From Siphonodentalium dalli (Eukaryota; Mollusca; Scaphopoda; Gadilida; Siphonodentaliidae), in assembly GCA_032622095.1 (NCBI GenBank), contig CP136069.1, positions 46,478,194-46,542,193 of the forward strand: a stretch of DNA of 64,000 nucleotides, given 5' to 3'. The stretch's first letter is position 1; each line of letters starts with the position of its first letter. The notes under the pieces are model-generated. The model saw nothing but the letters and a program-made list of their open reading frames with translations. It did no database searches and was not told the origin of the DNA. Below, piece by piece: positions 11,808 through 23,562 of this stretch. The position numbers and the translations under genes were made by a program.

Positions 11808-12358
11808 CTAATCTGCTGAAATTTGTGTATTGCTACCTAGGAGGTACGATTTGATTTTATCACAACAAACTGATCGAAAACTTTTTTTTCAGGTGGGAAG
11901 TAGATAAATGCTTGAGGCGGTTAATGCAATTTCAGTTTATGATAAGTGAGTTGTTTGTGTACATGTACTATTTGGATGCCATGTTTGTTGATAATTTTAT
12001 TGTTTAGGCGGTAATGTCTTATTGGTTGGGCAGGTATCTCAATGGACGTGATGCCATACCAAAAAACAAGAATAATGGATTTATCAAAGAAACGGTGCTC
12101 GAAGTAAATATGGAATGCATGGTAGAATCAGTCACCACTCAGCATGACAGACATGAAACGCATGAAAGCGAAATTAATGGAACACGCAAGTTGACTCATC
12201 GACAATCTAACTAGAATGCACTCGGAGAGATGCCAACGTGCGCAAAAATGTAATAAAAAATAATTAAAAAAATAATTTCAATGTATTTTACTTAATTTAT
12301 TTAATTTAATTTAATGTTAGCAAAAAAAGACAATTACAATCTTCAATAATTTTATTTA

Positions 12359-12497
12359 GGGGATAACAGTGTGGTGTTTTGTGATTTCGGAAAGGTACAT
12401 GGCGAATATACTGTGGCAAATTTAGTTAACGGGTATTTGCCACAGTATATTCGCCATGTACCTTTCCGAAATCACAAAACACCACACTGTTATCCCC
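12359..12497. repeat. Hairpin 2 of repeat A, copy 2 (perfect stem base)
   Basis: 63-bp arms from GGGGATAACAGTGTGGTG to CACCACACTGTTATCCCC. The loop contains TTAGTTAACGGG. Confidence 0.9.
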
Positions 12498-13052
12498 ATT
12501 CTAATGCTCTTCGAACTTAAAAATGTTATTTAGACAAACAAATGGCTCGTAATTATCAACGAAATGTGCGGCCATAGAAAACACTCAGCCAATTCACGAC
12601 TTTTTATTTTAAATTTAATGCGCTAGATAAAATATAGTCCCCCAATTACCATCGCTCTTATCGTTAAAAATACTGATAAACATGCAAAATTGCCACCTCA
12701 AATATAAATAAATATGCACAACAATTAGTTTCTGCATGTACCTGATGTCTTTTTCAGATGTTTACCACTTACAAATTGCGGTTTTGATTTTACCGCGATC
12801 TTGAAGTTGAATTGAAACAATGGGAAATTATTTACTCAATGCGATGTATTTCGCGCCGTGTCTGTCGCGGTTTCATGTCAAGAAATTTGGTCAAATGATA
12901 TCGAGATACTGACATTGGTGGGGTATAACGTTGTGGTGTTTTGTATTTTCTGAAAGTACATGTTTTCAGGGCGAATGTACTGACTGTCAATTTTCGACAA
13001 AAGCCACATCGCTGGTTTGTTTATATAGCAACTAGCAGGTTAGCCCGCCACT

Positions 13053-15296
13053 AAAGTTGAAAATGAGGGTTACATTATAGCACTGATGCGACGAAATATT
13101 AACTATTCGGGCTCGGCCATCATTTTCAAGTTTCAAGCTGGAACTAAATGTAGCCCATGGATTCCCCATTTCGACATGTAAGAAAAGTAGTTTTACTCGG
13201 ATCTCTTCCCAGATATCAACTCTCCGGTAAATGGTGATCTCTTATGTTCTAGAAAATACGTGTGCCAAATACATATATGTATGAAGAAACTATCCCATAC
13301 ATTGTTTACACATCGACTCCGTAAGTATGTGGAGGTTTTCTTGGACAAGCGGGATTTTCAAACCTCGAAACCGTCCGTACAAACAATAAAAGTTAATAGG
13401 AAATGACGTTGGATGTAGGTCTAGATTACGTCGTCCGCATGAAATAGTTTTCGTGTCATTAATTTGCACATATTTCGTGCTCTGATGAGCATGGATGAAC
13501 GCCTTATGTGGCAGTTTGATTGTCTAGCATCCGGAAAATAACATGTTCATTGTTCACATTTCTTAGACAAACATGTTGTTAATCACCATGTTCATGTGGC
13601 ATTTCTATCCAATGACAACCTTGAAATACCAGTTCATCAAGCTAAATGGTTGAAACATTTACGCATACGGGTCAGATCCAGCCGTGGCGCACATTGTGTC
13701 TACATATCATTGATGGAATTCACTAAATGTGTAGAAGATATCGGTGCGTCTATATATTTACTAGAATGTTTCTATCCACATGTATATACCCACATCGCAT
13801 GACACGGAATTGTCACATAAAGTGTGAAGGGTATACAATGTACGTGAGAATTTTCATTTTTCCTCTTGATATTGAAGAAAATAATTTTACTTTGAAACTC
13901 CCCAGCTCCGATAACCAACTTGCCCACCAATTAAGTAAACCCCAGATTATTCGCTTTTCCCTCCTGTCCTTTTCACTTTCGCCAGCATTGGAAAACCCAT
14001 TATAGCCTGGTGTTTCCGGACTTGTGTTTTCAAATAATCTAGATTCGTAGCAATTTAATTTCTTTTTAATTAATTTCCAGATAGTCCCTCGTAATAAGTG
14101 GACATCGTGTTGGATCCAGCAGTAGATACTGCTTAGTTGGAACATTTCGGGCTGAACTGATTGTGGTAGTAGATTATTGGCAACATGTTTAATAGGTCTG
14201 TCATCGTTAGCTCACAACCGAAGTGTTGTTTCGGCTTTCCTCTGAGCAGAACTTAAATTTCGACAATTTTCGGTGGCCATTTTGGTAGCCATCTTAGCAT
14301 TTTTAATCGTGATTGGCTACTCATACCCACAAAAAACTTTGATTTCAATCAGTGATGTGTATTGGTGCCGAATTGGCGTTTTGTCGAATGGGTTTTCGTG
14401 AATAACTACATATTTGCCATTTTCATTATTATTGGCGACCATGTTGGATGCCATCTTGAATTCTGTATTTTCCCCAAAGCGGATTTTAGCGGATTTTGGA
14501 TATGTTATACACGAGATTCTCCCGCGTCGAATGACAACAAAACCGCTTCTTTACCAATTCCTTCTGGGTCTAACCCTCTGACGACCATTCTAAATATCTG
14601 CCATTTTCCATATTTTTACCGCCATTTTGGCAGCCATTTAAGACAAAGCGCCAATTTGGGTTTCATTGAATTGGAGTATTTATAGATAATGGTATACCCA
14701 ACTTATATTGTACAGTTCTGTCCATTTCTTGTTGATGTATGACTGGAATCCCAATGGCGATTTCTGTGGAATTTTATACCGCGTTCTGTAAAATCAAATT
14801 TTTGAGGGTGTAGATGAGTCTGGGACCCCATTTATGGTATCTTTCATTGCTCCAATGATGAATTAACATGAATATGACTAATCAATGTCGCCAGTCTGAA
14901 CCATTATCAAACAACAGGAATTGATCTTTAAGATATTAGGCAAACATTTCAAATTTTCGAGTTTAGGCCGCCATTTTGGCAGCCATCTGGGGCGAGGGGT
15001 TCCATTTTTTCTATAGATATGTGGCATAATACTTTACCTTCGCAAAAATGTTTACATTTGTATAAATATGGCAACATTTGTTCTCATTATGTCGAATTAA
15101 TCTCAGTCAGAATCTCTTTTGACTAAAGGCGGCCACGTTGGACGCCATCTTGGATCCTGGATTTTGCCCCAAGCGGATTTTAGCGGATTTTGGATATGTT
15201 GTAGCAGAGATTCCCCCGCGTTGAATGACACCGAGATCGCTTCTTTACCAATTTCTTCTGGGTCAACCCCTTTGTTTGCGTACCACGACCACACTA
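13053..15296. other. Anonymous interval interrupting a Helitron remnant
   Basis: I see no gene. Helitron sequence stops at 13052 and resumes at 15297 with TTATATACGAAG, whereas copy 1 has 268 bp of Helitron there (4017-4284). This 2.2 kb therefore replaces Helitron body. Its right half holds two diverged copies of a 'CGCCATTTTGG..GCCATCTTGGA..AGCGGATTTTAGCGG' repeat, at about 14430-14600 and 15125-15275. Isolated GCCATTTTGG motifs also occur at 14275, 14622 and 14970. The short open frames are unremarkable. Confidence 0.6.
14430..15275. repeat. Diverged repeat pair (AGCGGATTTTAGCGGATTTT)
   Basis: Both units contain AGCGGATTTTAGCGGATTTT, then GGATATGTT, CGAATGACA/TGAATGACA and CTTCTTTACCAATT in the same order, about 680 bp apart. 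Confidence 0.7.
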
Positions 15297-16168
15297 TTAT
15301 ATACGAAGTTTGAGCTCACCTAGGGCGGAAAAACTTACCCGATCCGCGTTCTTAGGAACACAACACGCTCCGCGTTCTTATGAACACAACACGCTCATGT
15401 CTATACACGCCCAGACCCAGAAGAGGTATGATTTTTTTAACCTGCCCGTGGCCATTGAGCAGCCCCTGACAGAGGTTGTCCACCCTTTCGATATGGTCAA
15501 TAGTCCCCGCAAAGTTAATCCCGTCGTGAACCCCATCCTCGCAAAGAGCGGACAGTCAATTAATCCCGTCGTGAACCACATCACCAACGCGATGTAATTT
15601 TGTTTGGTATCAAGTGTTGCGTTCTAAAAATAGGAAAGCACTTGTTCCCGTATATCTCTCTGCATAATAAATTTCGAGCGATAACGTTGCGTTTGCGTAA
15701 ATACGAAATTGTGAGTGTTGGTTTGTAACCGGGATTTCTGAGAAGCATTATGCCTATATCCACACTAACTACCACCCCCTAAGCCCTGACCTAATGTCAT
15801 ACATACTATAACAATGATGTTGTAAGAGTACTATGGCATCCAATGAATCTCCCCGCATAGGAAACCACTCAATGTTCCCGTATATCTCTCTGCAGATGCT
15901 AATAACGTTGAATGGTAAACAGACGCTCTTTATAGCGATGCGTCAAAAACAAACGCTCATTAAATTATCACTTGATTAACCACCGCAGTGCCGTTTTTTT
16001 GTGACTGAGATTGGAGAACGGGTGCTGTGAGCTTCTCCAAAACGCGACCACGGCGGTGTTCGTGGTATTTTACACTTATATACGAAATTTGAGCTCGATG
16101 GGTGCAGTCGTTTTCGATTCTATAAAGTACACACATATATATATACGGAAGTCTCAAAATATATAGTA
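15297..16168 (-). mobile_element. Helitron-like element H0, 3' truncated
   Basis: The left 290 bp match 4285-4574. 15600-16168 matches 23034-23562 (GGGATTTC.GAGAAGCATTATG, then CTCTTTATAGCGATGCG). The minus-strand 5' terminus, TACTATATATTTTGAGAC, abuts the CTAG of H1. No protein is encoded. Confidence 0.65.
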
Positions 16169-17363
16169 CTAGCCGATGAGCCCGACGTTGTCCGGGCTAT
16201 TCAAAAACAAAATTTCAAGTCGATAGCTCTACCCGTTTCCGAGATCTGGTCTGCGCATGCGCAAAGCCAAATTTTAAGTCGATAGCCCCACCCGTTTCCG
16301 AGATCTGGCCTGCGCATGCGCGAAGCTTGCGTCGCACGGGCTCGGCGACCCGATAAAATTCGTATCCGGGGCAAGATACATTCACATAGCAAATTTCAAG
16401 TCGATAGCTCCGCCCTTTTCCGAGATCTCGTCTGCGCATGCGCGAAGCTGGCGTCGCACGGGCTCGGCGACCCGATAAAATTCGTATCCGGGGCAAGATA
16501 CATTCACATACCAAATTTCAAGTCGATAGCTCCACCCGTTTCCGAGATCTCGTCTGCGCATGCGCGAAGCTGGCGTCGCACGGGCTCGGCGACCCGATAA
16601 AATTCGTATCCGGGGCAAGGTACATTCACATACCAAATTTCAAGTCGATAGCTCCACCCGTTTCCGAGATCTCGTCTGCGCATGCGCGAAGCTGGCGCCG
16701 CACGGGCTCGCCAATACGACAACGTCCACCGCCTGGTCAAACTACACACACGTACCAAGTTTCGTCCCGATCGGTCAAATTTTAAGTCGATAGCTCCACC
16801 CGTTTCCGAGATCTGGCCTGCGCATGCGCGAAGCTTGCGTCGCACGGGCTCGGCGACCCGATAAAATTCGTATCCGAGGCAAGATACATTCACATAGCAA
16901 ATTTCAAGTCGATAGGTCCGCCCTTTTCCGAGATCTCGTCTGCGCATGCGCGAAGCTGGTGTCGCACGGGCTCGGCGACCCGATAAAATTCGTATCCGGG
17001 GCAAGATACATTCACATACCAAATTTCAAGTCGATAGCTCCACCCGTTTCCGAGATCTCGTCTGCGCATGCGCGAAGCTGGCGTCGCACGGGCTCGGCGA
17101 CCCGATAAAATTCGTATCCGGGGCAAGGTACATTCACATACCAAATTTCATGTCGATAGCTCCACCCGTTTCCAAGATCTCGTCTGCGCATGCGCTGCAC
17201 GGGCGTCGCACGGGCTCGGCGACCCGATAAAATTTGTACCCGGCGCAAGATACATTCACATAGCAAATTTCAAGTCGAGAATCGTAGATTTGTATAAATG
17301 ACAAACATACAGACAGACAAACATACAGACAAACAGACAGAGGTCTTCAAAATATATATGAGA
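16169..17363 (-). mobile_element. Helitron-like non-autonomous element H1 with 122-bp satellite core
   Basis: On the minus strand it starts TCTCATATATATTTTGAAGACC and then has a GTCTGT-type microsatellite, nine partial or full 122-bp tandem units, a terminal hairpin (GCCCGGACAACGTCGGGC) and CTAG at 16169-16172. The hairpin sits 7 nt before CTAG, as in Helitrons. A TC start, CTRR end and no terminal inverted repeats fit Helitron/HINE architecture. No RepHel gene is present. Confidence 0.75.
16205..17278 (-). repeat. 122-bp tandem satellite, minus-strand array 1
   Basis: The unit contains AGTCGATAGCTCCACCCGTT, CCGAGATCTCGTCTGCGCATGCGC (a 10-bp palindrome GCGCATGCGC inside), GTCGCACGGGCTCGGCGACC and GATACATTCACATA. 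Unit spacing is 122 bp from 16313 onward. Apparent proteins with REAGVARARRPDKIR motifs on both strands are only translations of this satellite. Confidence 0.9.
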
Positions 17364-18204
17364 CTAGCAGGTTAGCCCGCCACCGGCGGCTTGTCCAAAA
17401 CATGACATTTTTTTTATATATTTTTTTTATTTTTAGCTCCACGCGTTTCAATAAGAAAAATTTGTACCCGGTAGCTCCACCCGTTTCCGATATCTGGTCT
17501 GCGCATGCGCGAAGCTGGCGTCGCACGGGCTCGGCGACCCGATAAAATTTGTACCCGGCGCAAGATACATTCACATAACAAATTTCTAGTCGATAGCTCC
17601 ACCCGTTTCCGAGATCTCGTCTGCGCATGCGCTGCACGGGCGTCGCACGGGCTCGGCGACCCGATAAAATTTGTACCCGGCGCAAGATACATTCACATAG
17701 CAAATTTCAAGTCGATAGCTCCACCCGTTTCCTAGATCTCGTCTGCGCATGCGCTGCACGGGTGTCGCACGGGCTCGGCGACCCGATAAAATTTGTACCC
17801 GGCGCAAGATACATTCACATAGCAAATTTCAAGTCGATAGCTCCACCCGTTTCCGAGATCTCGTCTGCGCATGCGCTGCACGGGCATCGCACGGGCTCGC
17901 CAAAACGACACGACCACCGCCTGGTCAAACTACACACACGTACCAAGTTTCGTCCCGATCGGTCGAGAATCGTAGATTTGTATGAAGTACAACACACACA
18001 CAAACATAAATATATAAGAGAGATATGTAAATTAGATAGATTGTATCAAAATATATAGGAGATATATGTAAATGATCTACACACCATTACTGGTGTTTGT
18101 CAAAGTTTAGTGGGGTATATCAATACTCATTCACGATCATATCATTGAGGTCCGGAGGGTGTGGGCTATCTCTCGAATACACGGAGTTCTCAAAATATAT
18201 AGTA
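17364..18204 (-). mobile_element. Helitron-like element H2 with a second 122-bp array
   Basis: The 3' end in reverse is ACTAGCAGGTTAGCCCGCC with hairpin CCGCCACCGGCGG. The core at about 17475-17900 has a 122-bp subfamily with GCATGCGCTGCACGGGCGTC. The 5' end at 18204 reads TACTATATATTTTGAGAACT on the minus strand. An internal 5'-like end near 18055 suggests the unit is composite. Confidence 0.65.
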
Positions 18205-19130
18205 CTAGAAGGTGACCCGACTTCGTCCGGGCTTTGACCTTGAATTGTCTATTTTGAAGGCCAAGGTCAAGTGGGGTCACAATTTGACCCGTCCAAAACA
18301 CAGTGCCCGAACAAAAGTACCCGACAAAAGTACCCGTCGAAATCCATCCGGTTTTACCCGATTTGACCTTGAATTGACCATTTTGAAGGTCAAGGTCAGG
18401 TGGACCAACACCCCAAAAATGGTGGAAATCGGCCCAGCGGATACCGGAAATCGGCCCAGCGGATACCGAGATACCCTATGCATCAAATTTCGTCCGTAAA
18501 AATCCGCCAGTTTAACCCGATTTTATTTCCACTGAAGTATATAAACGCGCCTCATATACACACGCTCATTAATTATCAAGTTTCAACGTAAAGATAAATT
18601 ACCATCGGTGCCTGAGATATCGCCAAGACGTCTGAAACAGTCAAATGCATCGGCCGGAGAATAGTTAACGTGATCTAACTTTATGACCTCTAACGACGTC
18701 ATAGAAGTTACGCATTGTTTTTACCCTGATAGAAGATCGTACCACTTCTTCTTAATAATTGAGGCAGATAACTAAAACGGATACATACATATTATATATC
18801 GTTGGAAAGAGGAAACACGAAAGATTCTCATAGTGTCATTATTATGACTGGCATGTTATTATTCGCGCTGTTTCGAATCGATTTGTAAGCACCGAACTGA
18901 AATATATTAGCGCAAAACGGCGTAAAAACAGATTTGACCTCGGCACGTGAAAAGTTGACCTCGCACGGACAAATTAATAGGCCTATGTTAGTCCTGACCC
19001 GAAAATACCCCCACATACCAAGTTTCATCGAAATCGGCTGGGCCATTTTCGAGTCCATCGATTACACACAAACACACACACAAACACACAAACAGATCTT
19101 CCAAAATATATAATAGATAGAAGAAGAAGA
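18205..19130 (-). mobile_element. Helitron-like element H3 (AGGTCA-type core)
   Basis: The reverse-orientation 3' end is CTAGAAGGTGACCCGACTTC, with hairpin CCCGAC/GTCCGGG. The core has TGACCTTGAATTG..AAGGTCAAGGTCA. The minus-strand 5' end is TCTTCTTCTTCTATCTATTA leading into ATATTTTGGAAGATCTG. Confidence 0.7.
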
Positions 19131-19683
19131 CTAGCAGGTTAGCCCGCCACTGGCGGCATTCGTCACATGGCTTTGTTTCAGAAACATGACATTTTTGTAA
19201 TTATTTTGTTTTTATTTATTTTTGTTTTTTATTTTTTAATATGAATTTAATGTTTTTTAAATTTAATATATTTTGTTTCTGAATTGTTTTTTTATTTTAA
19301 ATTGTTTTAATTAAATTTTAAATTGTTTTAATTAATTTTTTTGTTTATGGCGGAAAAATTTACCCGTAGAAATCCCCCCTTCCTAGGAACGACAGACAAC
19401 GCATTCTTTGTTTCGTGAAATCTCTCTACGATAACATTGCATTGAATTGAAATTAAATTTTAAATTGTTTTAATTAAATTTTTTGTTTCTGGCGGAAAAA
19501 TTTACCCGTAGAAATCCCCCCTTCCTAGTAACGACAGACAACGCATTCTTTGTTTCGTGAAATCTCTCTACGATAACATTGCATTGAATTTAAAACAAAC
19601 GCTTCCCGTCGGGAAATCTGTCTGCATAATATTTCGAGTCTGCCGTACCCGTCGTAATGTCGTGAAATCTCTCTGCATAATAG

Positions 19684-20450
19684 ATAACATTGCATTGAAT
19701 CTGTTGTTGGCATTCAGGGCTTCGGGTCGTTGTTGTTGGCATCACGGCTCCCCGAAAACTCTCACATTGCCGAAAACGTGTATTTAGTAATATCGTTGTT
19801 GTTGATATTTACGGCTTGGGGGCTATTTTTTCGCCAACAATGCCGTTGGCGTTCACGGTTTGGGGCAGTGTGTATAGCTGCGTGAGTTATCAGGAATAGA
19901 GGGGTGTAAGTTTAGAGCTTGTTTATATGAATGTTTCAGTATTTCGAGCGATAACATTGCATTGAATCTGTTGTTGGCATTTAGGGCTTCGGGTCGTTGT
20001 TGTTGGCATCACGGCTCCCCGAAAACTCTCACATTGCCGAAAACGTGTATTTAGTAATATCGTTGTTGTTGATATTTACGGCTTGGGGGCTATTTTCTCA
20101 CCAACAATGTCGTTGGCGTTCAGTTAGCAGGAATCGAGGGGTGTAAGTTTAGAGCTTGTTTATATGAATGTTTCAGTATTTCGAGCGATAACATTGCATT
20201 GAATCTGTTGTTGGCATTCAGGGCTTCGGGTCGTTGTTGTTGGCATCACGGCTCCCCGAAAACTCTCACATTGCCGTTTAGTAATATCGTTGTTGTTGAT
20301 ATTTACGGCTTGGGGGCTATTTTCTCGCCAACAATGTCGTTGGCGTTATGACATTGTTGGCGTTAACGGTTTGGGGCAGTGTGTATAGCTGCGTGAGTTA
20401 GCAGGAATCGAGGGGTGTAAGTTTAGAGCTTGTTTATATGAATGTTTCGG
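19684..20450. repeat. Tandem repeat, three units of about 236-267 bp
   Basis: Units start at ATAACATTGCATTGAATCTG (19684, 19951, 20187). They share TCGGGTCGTTGTTGTTGGCA, CACGGCTCCCCGAAAACTC and AGAGCTTGTTTATATGAATG. Length differences come from small internal deletions. Confidence 0.9.
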
Positions 20451-20802
20451 AAATAGACTAAGATTTTCAGCCGTAACAAAAAATGTATACATCAGAAAAT
20501 GTAAAAACTATATTTTGCGAGGTATTAGCAAGTTTTGGCTCAACGGGTTTAGCAGTTTGAAGTGAATATGGATATAAAAATATACATATACAGATATAAA
20601 AACAAATGTAGAGTTACTCCTCTTGGATCGCGAGCGAATATCAATTAACCCCGAAGTGCCGATTGCGGTGAATTTGATGATTGGGAAGGGAGAGACGGTG
20701 CTCTGAGCTTCTCCAAAACGCCGCGACGACGATTCCCGTAGGTTTTTACATTTAGATGGGAAGTTTGAACTCAATCGAGCGAACCGTTTTCGATTCTATG
20801 AA

Positions 20803-20805
<3 letters not shown>

Positions 20806-20853
<48 letters not shown>
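20806..20853. repeat. (AT)n microsatellite
   Basis: Uninterrupted AT dinucleotides of about 48 bp inside H4. A similar tract lies at about 21510-21545 in H5. Confidence 0.95.
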
Positions 20854-20854
<1 letters not shown>

Positions 20855-20879
20855 GAAGTCTCAAAATATATAGTATAGA

Positions 20880-21506
20880 CTAGCAGGTTAGCCCGCCACT
20901 GGCGGCAATAGTCAGAAACATGACAATTTTAATTTAATTTTGTGTTTTTCAATGAGTTAATTTTTTTGTTTTTCATTTATTTTTTAATTGAATTTTTTGT
21001 TTTTAAATTTTACCCGATTTTTTTTGGTTTTCTCGATGAGTTAATTGTGCCTTTTTAAATTTGTTTTTCAATTTTACCCGATTTTTTTTTTCAATGAACC
21101 CGTCCATCACACTTCCCGTATTTAGCAAGTTTGAGCTCAATCGGTTCGAGTCTATAAAGGACACACACATATATATGACACTTCCCGTAGGTAGCAAGTT
21201 TGAGCTCAATCGGCATTCCCTGGAATTTCCCAGTCAATATTTAGCAAGTTTGAGCTCAATCGGTTCGAGTCTATAAAAGACACACTCATATATATGACAC
21301 TTCCCGTAGGTAGCAAGTTTGAGCTCAATCGGCATTTCCTGGAATTTCCCAGTCACCAACGCGGCGTAATTTTGGTACATATATAGAGACCAATTGTCCA
21401 TCGGCTGTCATGTGTACTAAAGATGTCTTATAAGCCGACATTTCCGTGGGGATGCCCGTTCCTACACGCGTTTTCGATTCTATGAAGTACCCACATATAT
21501 ACACAC

Positions 21507-21550
<44 letters not shown>

Positions 21551-21570
21551 GTCTCAAATTATATAGTTCA
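20880..21570 (-). mobile_element. Helitron-like element H5
   Basis: Same terminal type as H4 (CTAGCAGGTTAGCCCGCCAC). The core has alternating GCAAGTTTGAGCTCAATCGG units at about 21125-21340. The 5' end TGAACTATATAATTTGAGAC abuts H6. Confidence 0.65.
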
Positions 21571-22311
21571 CTAGAAGGTGACCCGACTTCGTCCGGGCTT
21601 TGACCTTGAATTGTCCATTTTGAAGGTCAAGGTCAAGTGGGGGTAACGATTTTACCAGTCAAAAACACTGCCCGGACAAAAGTACCTGACAAACGTGCCC
21701 GTCGAAATCCATCCGGTTTTACCCGATTTGACCTCGAATTGATCATTTTGAATGTCAAGGTGAGGTCGGGGTCACGATATGACCCGTCCAAAACACTCAG
21801 TGGACAAAAGTAACCCCATGTATAAAATTTCGTCGAAATCCCATCAAAATTGGCGATTTGACCTTGAATTGACCCGATTTCAAGGTCAAGGTCACGTCGC
21901 ACGGGCAAATGAATATGATTATGAGACTCCCCGTACGAATGTACCCCCACATACCAAGTTTCATCGAAATCCCGTAATATTCGGGCGTTTGACCTTAAAA
22001 TTACCCGATTTCAAGGTCAAGGTCATGTCGCACGGGCAAATTAATAGGTTTATGCCACTCCCCGGCCGAAGATATCCCCACATACCAAGTTTCATCGAAA
22101 TCCCGTGATATTCGGGCGTTTGATCTTGAAATTACCCGATTTAAAGGTCAAGGTCACGTCGCAAGGGGAAATTAATAGGCATATGCCCGTTCCCGGCCAA
22201 AAATACCCCCACATACAAAGTTTCATCGAAATCGGGTCGGCCGTTTTCGAGTCCATCGCGAACACACAGACAGACACACAGACAGACAGATCTTCCAAAA
22301 TATATAATAGA
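21571..22311 (-). mobile_element. Helitron-like element H6 with AGGTCA-type tandem core
   Basis: The 3' end is CTAGAAGGTGACCCGACTTC in reverse. Five repeats of about 130 bp each contain TTGACCTTGAA/ATTACCCGA..CAAGGTCAAGGTCA and CATACCAAGTTTCATCGAAA. The 5' end is TCTATTATATATTTTGGAAG. This is the clearest unit of the subfamily. Confidence 0.75.
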
Positions 22312-23562
22312 CTAGAAGGTGACCCGACTTCGTCCGGGCTTTGACCTTGAATTGTCCATTTTGAAGGTCAAGGTCAAGTGGGGTCACGATTTGACCAGTC
22401 CAAAAACACTGCCCGGACAAAAGTACCCGACAAACGTGCCCGTCGAAATCCATCCGGTTTTACCCGATTTGACCTTGAATTGATCATTTTGAAGGTCAAG
22501 GTCTGGTCGGGGTCACGATTGGACCCGTCCAAGACAATCAGTGGACAAAATTAACCCCACATATCAAATTTCGTCGAAATTCCATCAAAATTGGCGATTT
22601 GACCTTGAAGTTACCAGATTTCAAGGTCAAGGTCACGTCGCACGGACAAATTAATAGGCCTATGCCAGTTCTCGGCCGAAAACACCCCCACATACCAAGT
22701 TTCATCGAAATCGGTTTGGCCGTTTTCGAGTCCATCGCGAACACACAGACACACAGACAGACACACAGACAGATCTTCATATATAATAGATAGATTGGCA
22801 TATTCCAGTAGCTTTATAACGGTATATCTGGGGAGAAATCTGATGCTATATTCGTGATTATCTGGGATGATTTCGGTATATACCGAAGGTATATACTGTA
22901 AAAACAAAGCGCGCCACACTCACGTACCAAGTTTTGTCCCGATCGGTCGAGGTGTTGGTATCTGATGCAAAAGACGAAATTGTGAGTGTTGGTCAATAGT
23001 CCCCGTCGTGAACCCCAACGCGACGTAAACATGTGTTGCGTTCTAAAAATAGGAAAGCACTTTCTCTCTGCATAATAAATTTCGAGCGATAACGTTTGCG
23101 TAAATACGAAATTGTGAGTGTTGGTTTGTAACCGGGATTTCCGAGAAGCATTATGCCTATAACTACCCCCCCCCCCTAAGCCCTGACCTAAGTGTCATAC
23201 ATACTATAACAATGATGTTGTAAGAGTACTACATCCAATAAATCTCCCCGCATAGGAAATGCACTCAATGTTCCCGTATAACTCTGCAGATGCTAATAAC
23301 GTTGAATGGGAAACAGACGCTCTTTATAGCGATGCGTCAAAAACAAACGCTCATTAAATAATCACTTGATTTACCCCCGCCGTGCCTTTGTGGTGATTTG
23401 GAGTGGATAAAGGGTGCTCTGAGCTTCTCCAAAACGCGACCACGGCCGTGTCGGTGGGATTTTATACATACGAAATTTGAGCTCAATATGTACACGCGTT
23501 TTGGATTCCATGAAGTACACACACATATATATATACGGAGTTCTCAAAATATATAGTATAGA
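22312..23562 (-). mobile_element. Helitron-like element H7 (composite)
   Basis: It starts like H6 with several AGGTCA units. An internal 5'-like end near 22790 (AGATCTTCATATATAATAGA) is followed by other DNA. From about 23034 it matches H0. The 5' end at 23562 is TCTATACTATATATTTTGAG. It may be two elements, the inner one having lost its CTAG. Confidence 0.6.

Larger units (their letters stand above)
10548..13052. repeat. 2.5-kb repeat A, copy 2
   Basis: This is a near-identical partner of 1501-4016 in the same orientation. It is shorter by small deletions, such as in the poly-A/T tract near 10650, and carries a few point changes. Its right end holds the intact ACTAGCAGGTTAGCCCGCC Helitron terminus, then departs into unrelated DNA at 13053. 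Confidence 0.85.
19131..20879 (-). mobile_element. Helitron-like element H4 with 240-270-bp repeat core
   Basis: It begins in reverse with CTAGCAGGTTAGCCCGCCAC and hairpin CCGCCACTGGCGG. The core is the three-unit tandem repeat at 19684-20450. An (AT)n tract and the 5' end TCTATACTATATATTTTGAG follow. Confidence 0.65.

Noticed and set aside
1501-13052. The 2.5-kb direct repeats as LTRs of a retrovirus-like element
   Set aside because: The enclosed RT is a non-LTR endonuclease-RT, there is no gag-protease-integrase order, no TG..CA ends, and part of a Helitron lies between the 'LTR' and the LINE.
16205-17278. CRISPR-like array
   Set aside because: Units are contiguous 122-bp satellites with no unique spacers, in a eukaryotic Helitron context.
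16201-18058. Many overlapping open frames rich in RARRPDKIR on both strands
   Set aside because: They are translations of the 122-bp satellite (122 is not a multiple of 3, so frames shift from unit to unit). The same occurs at 42794-45500.
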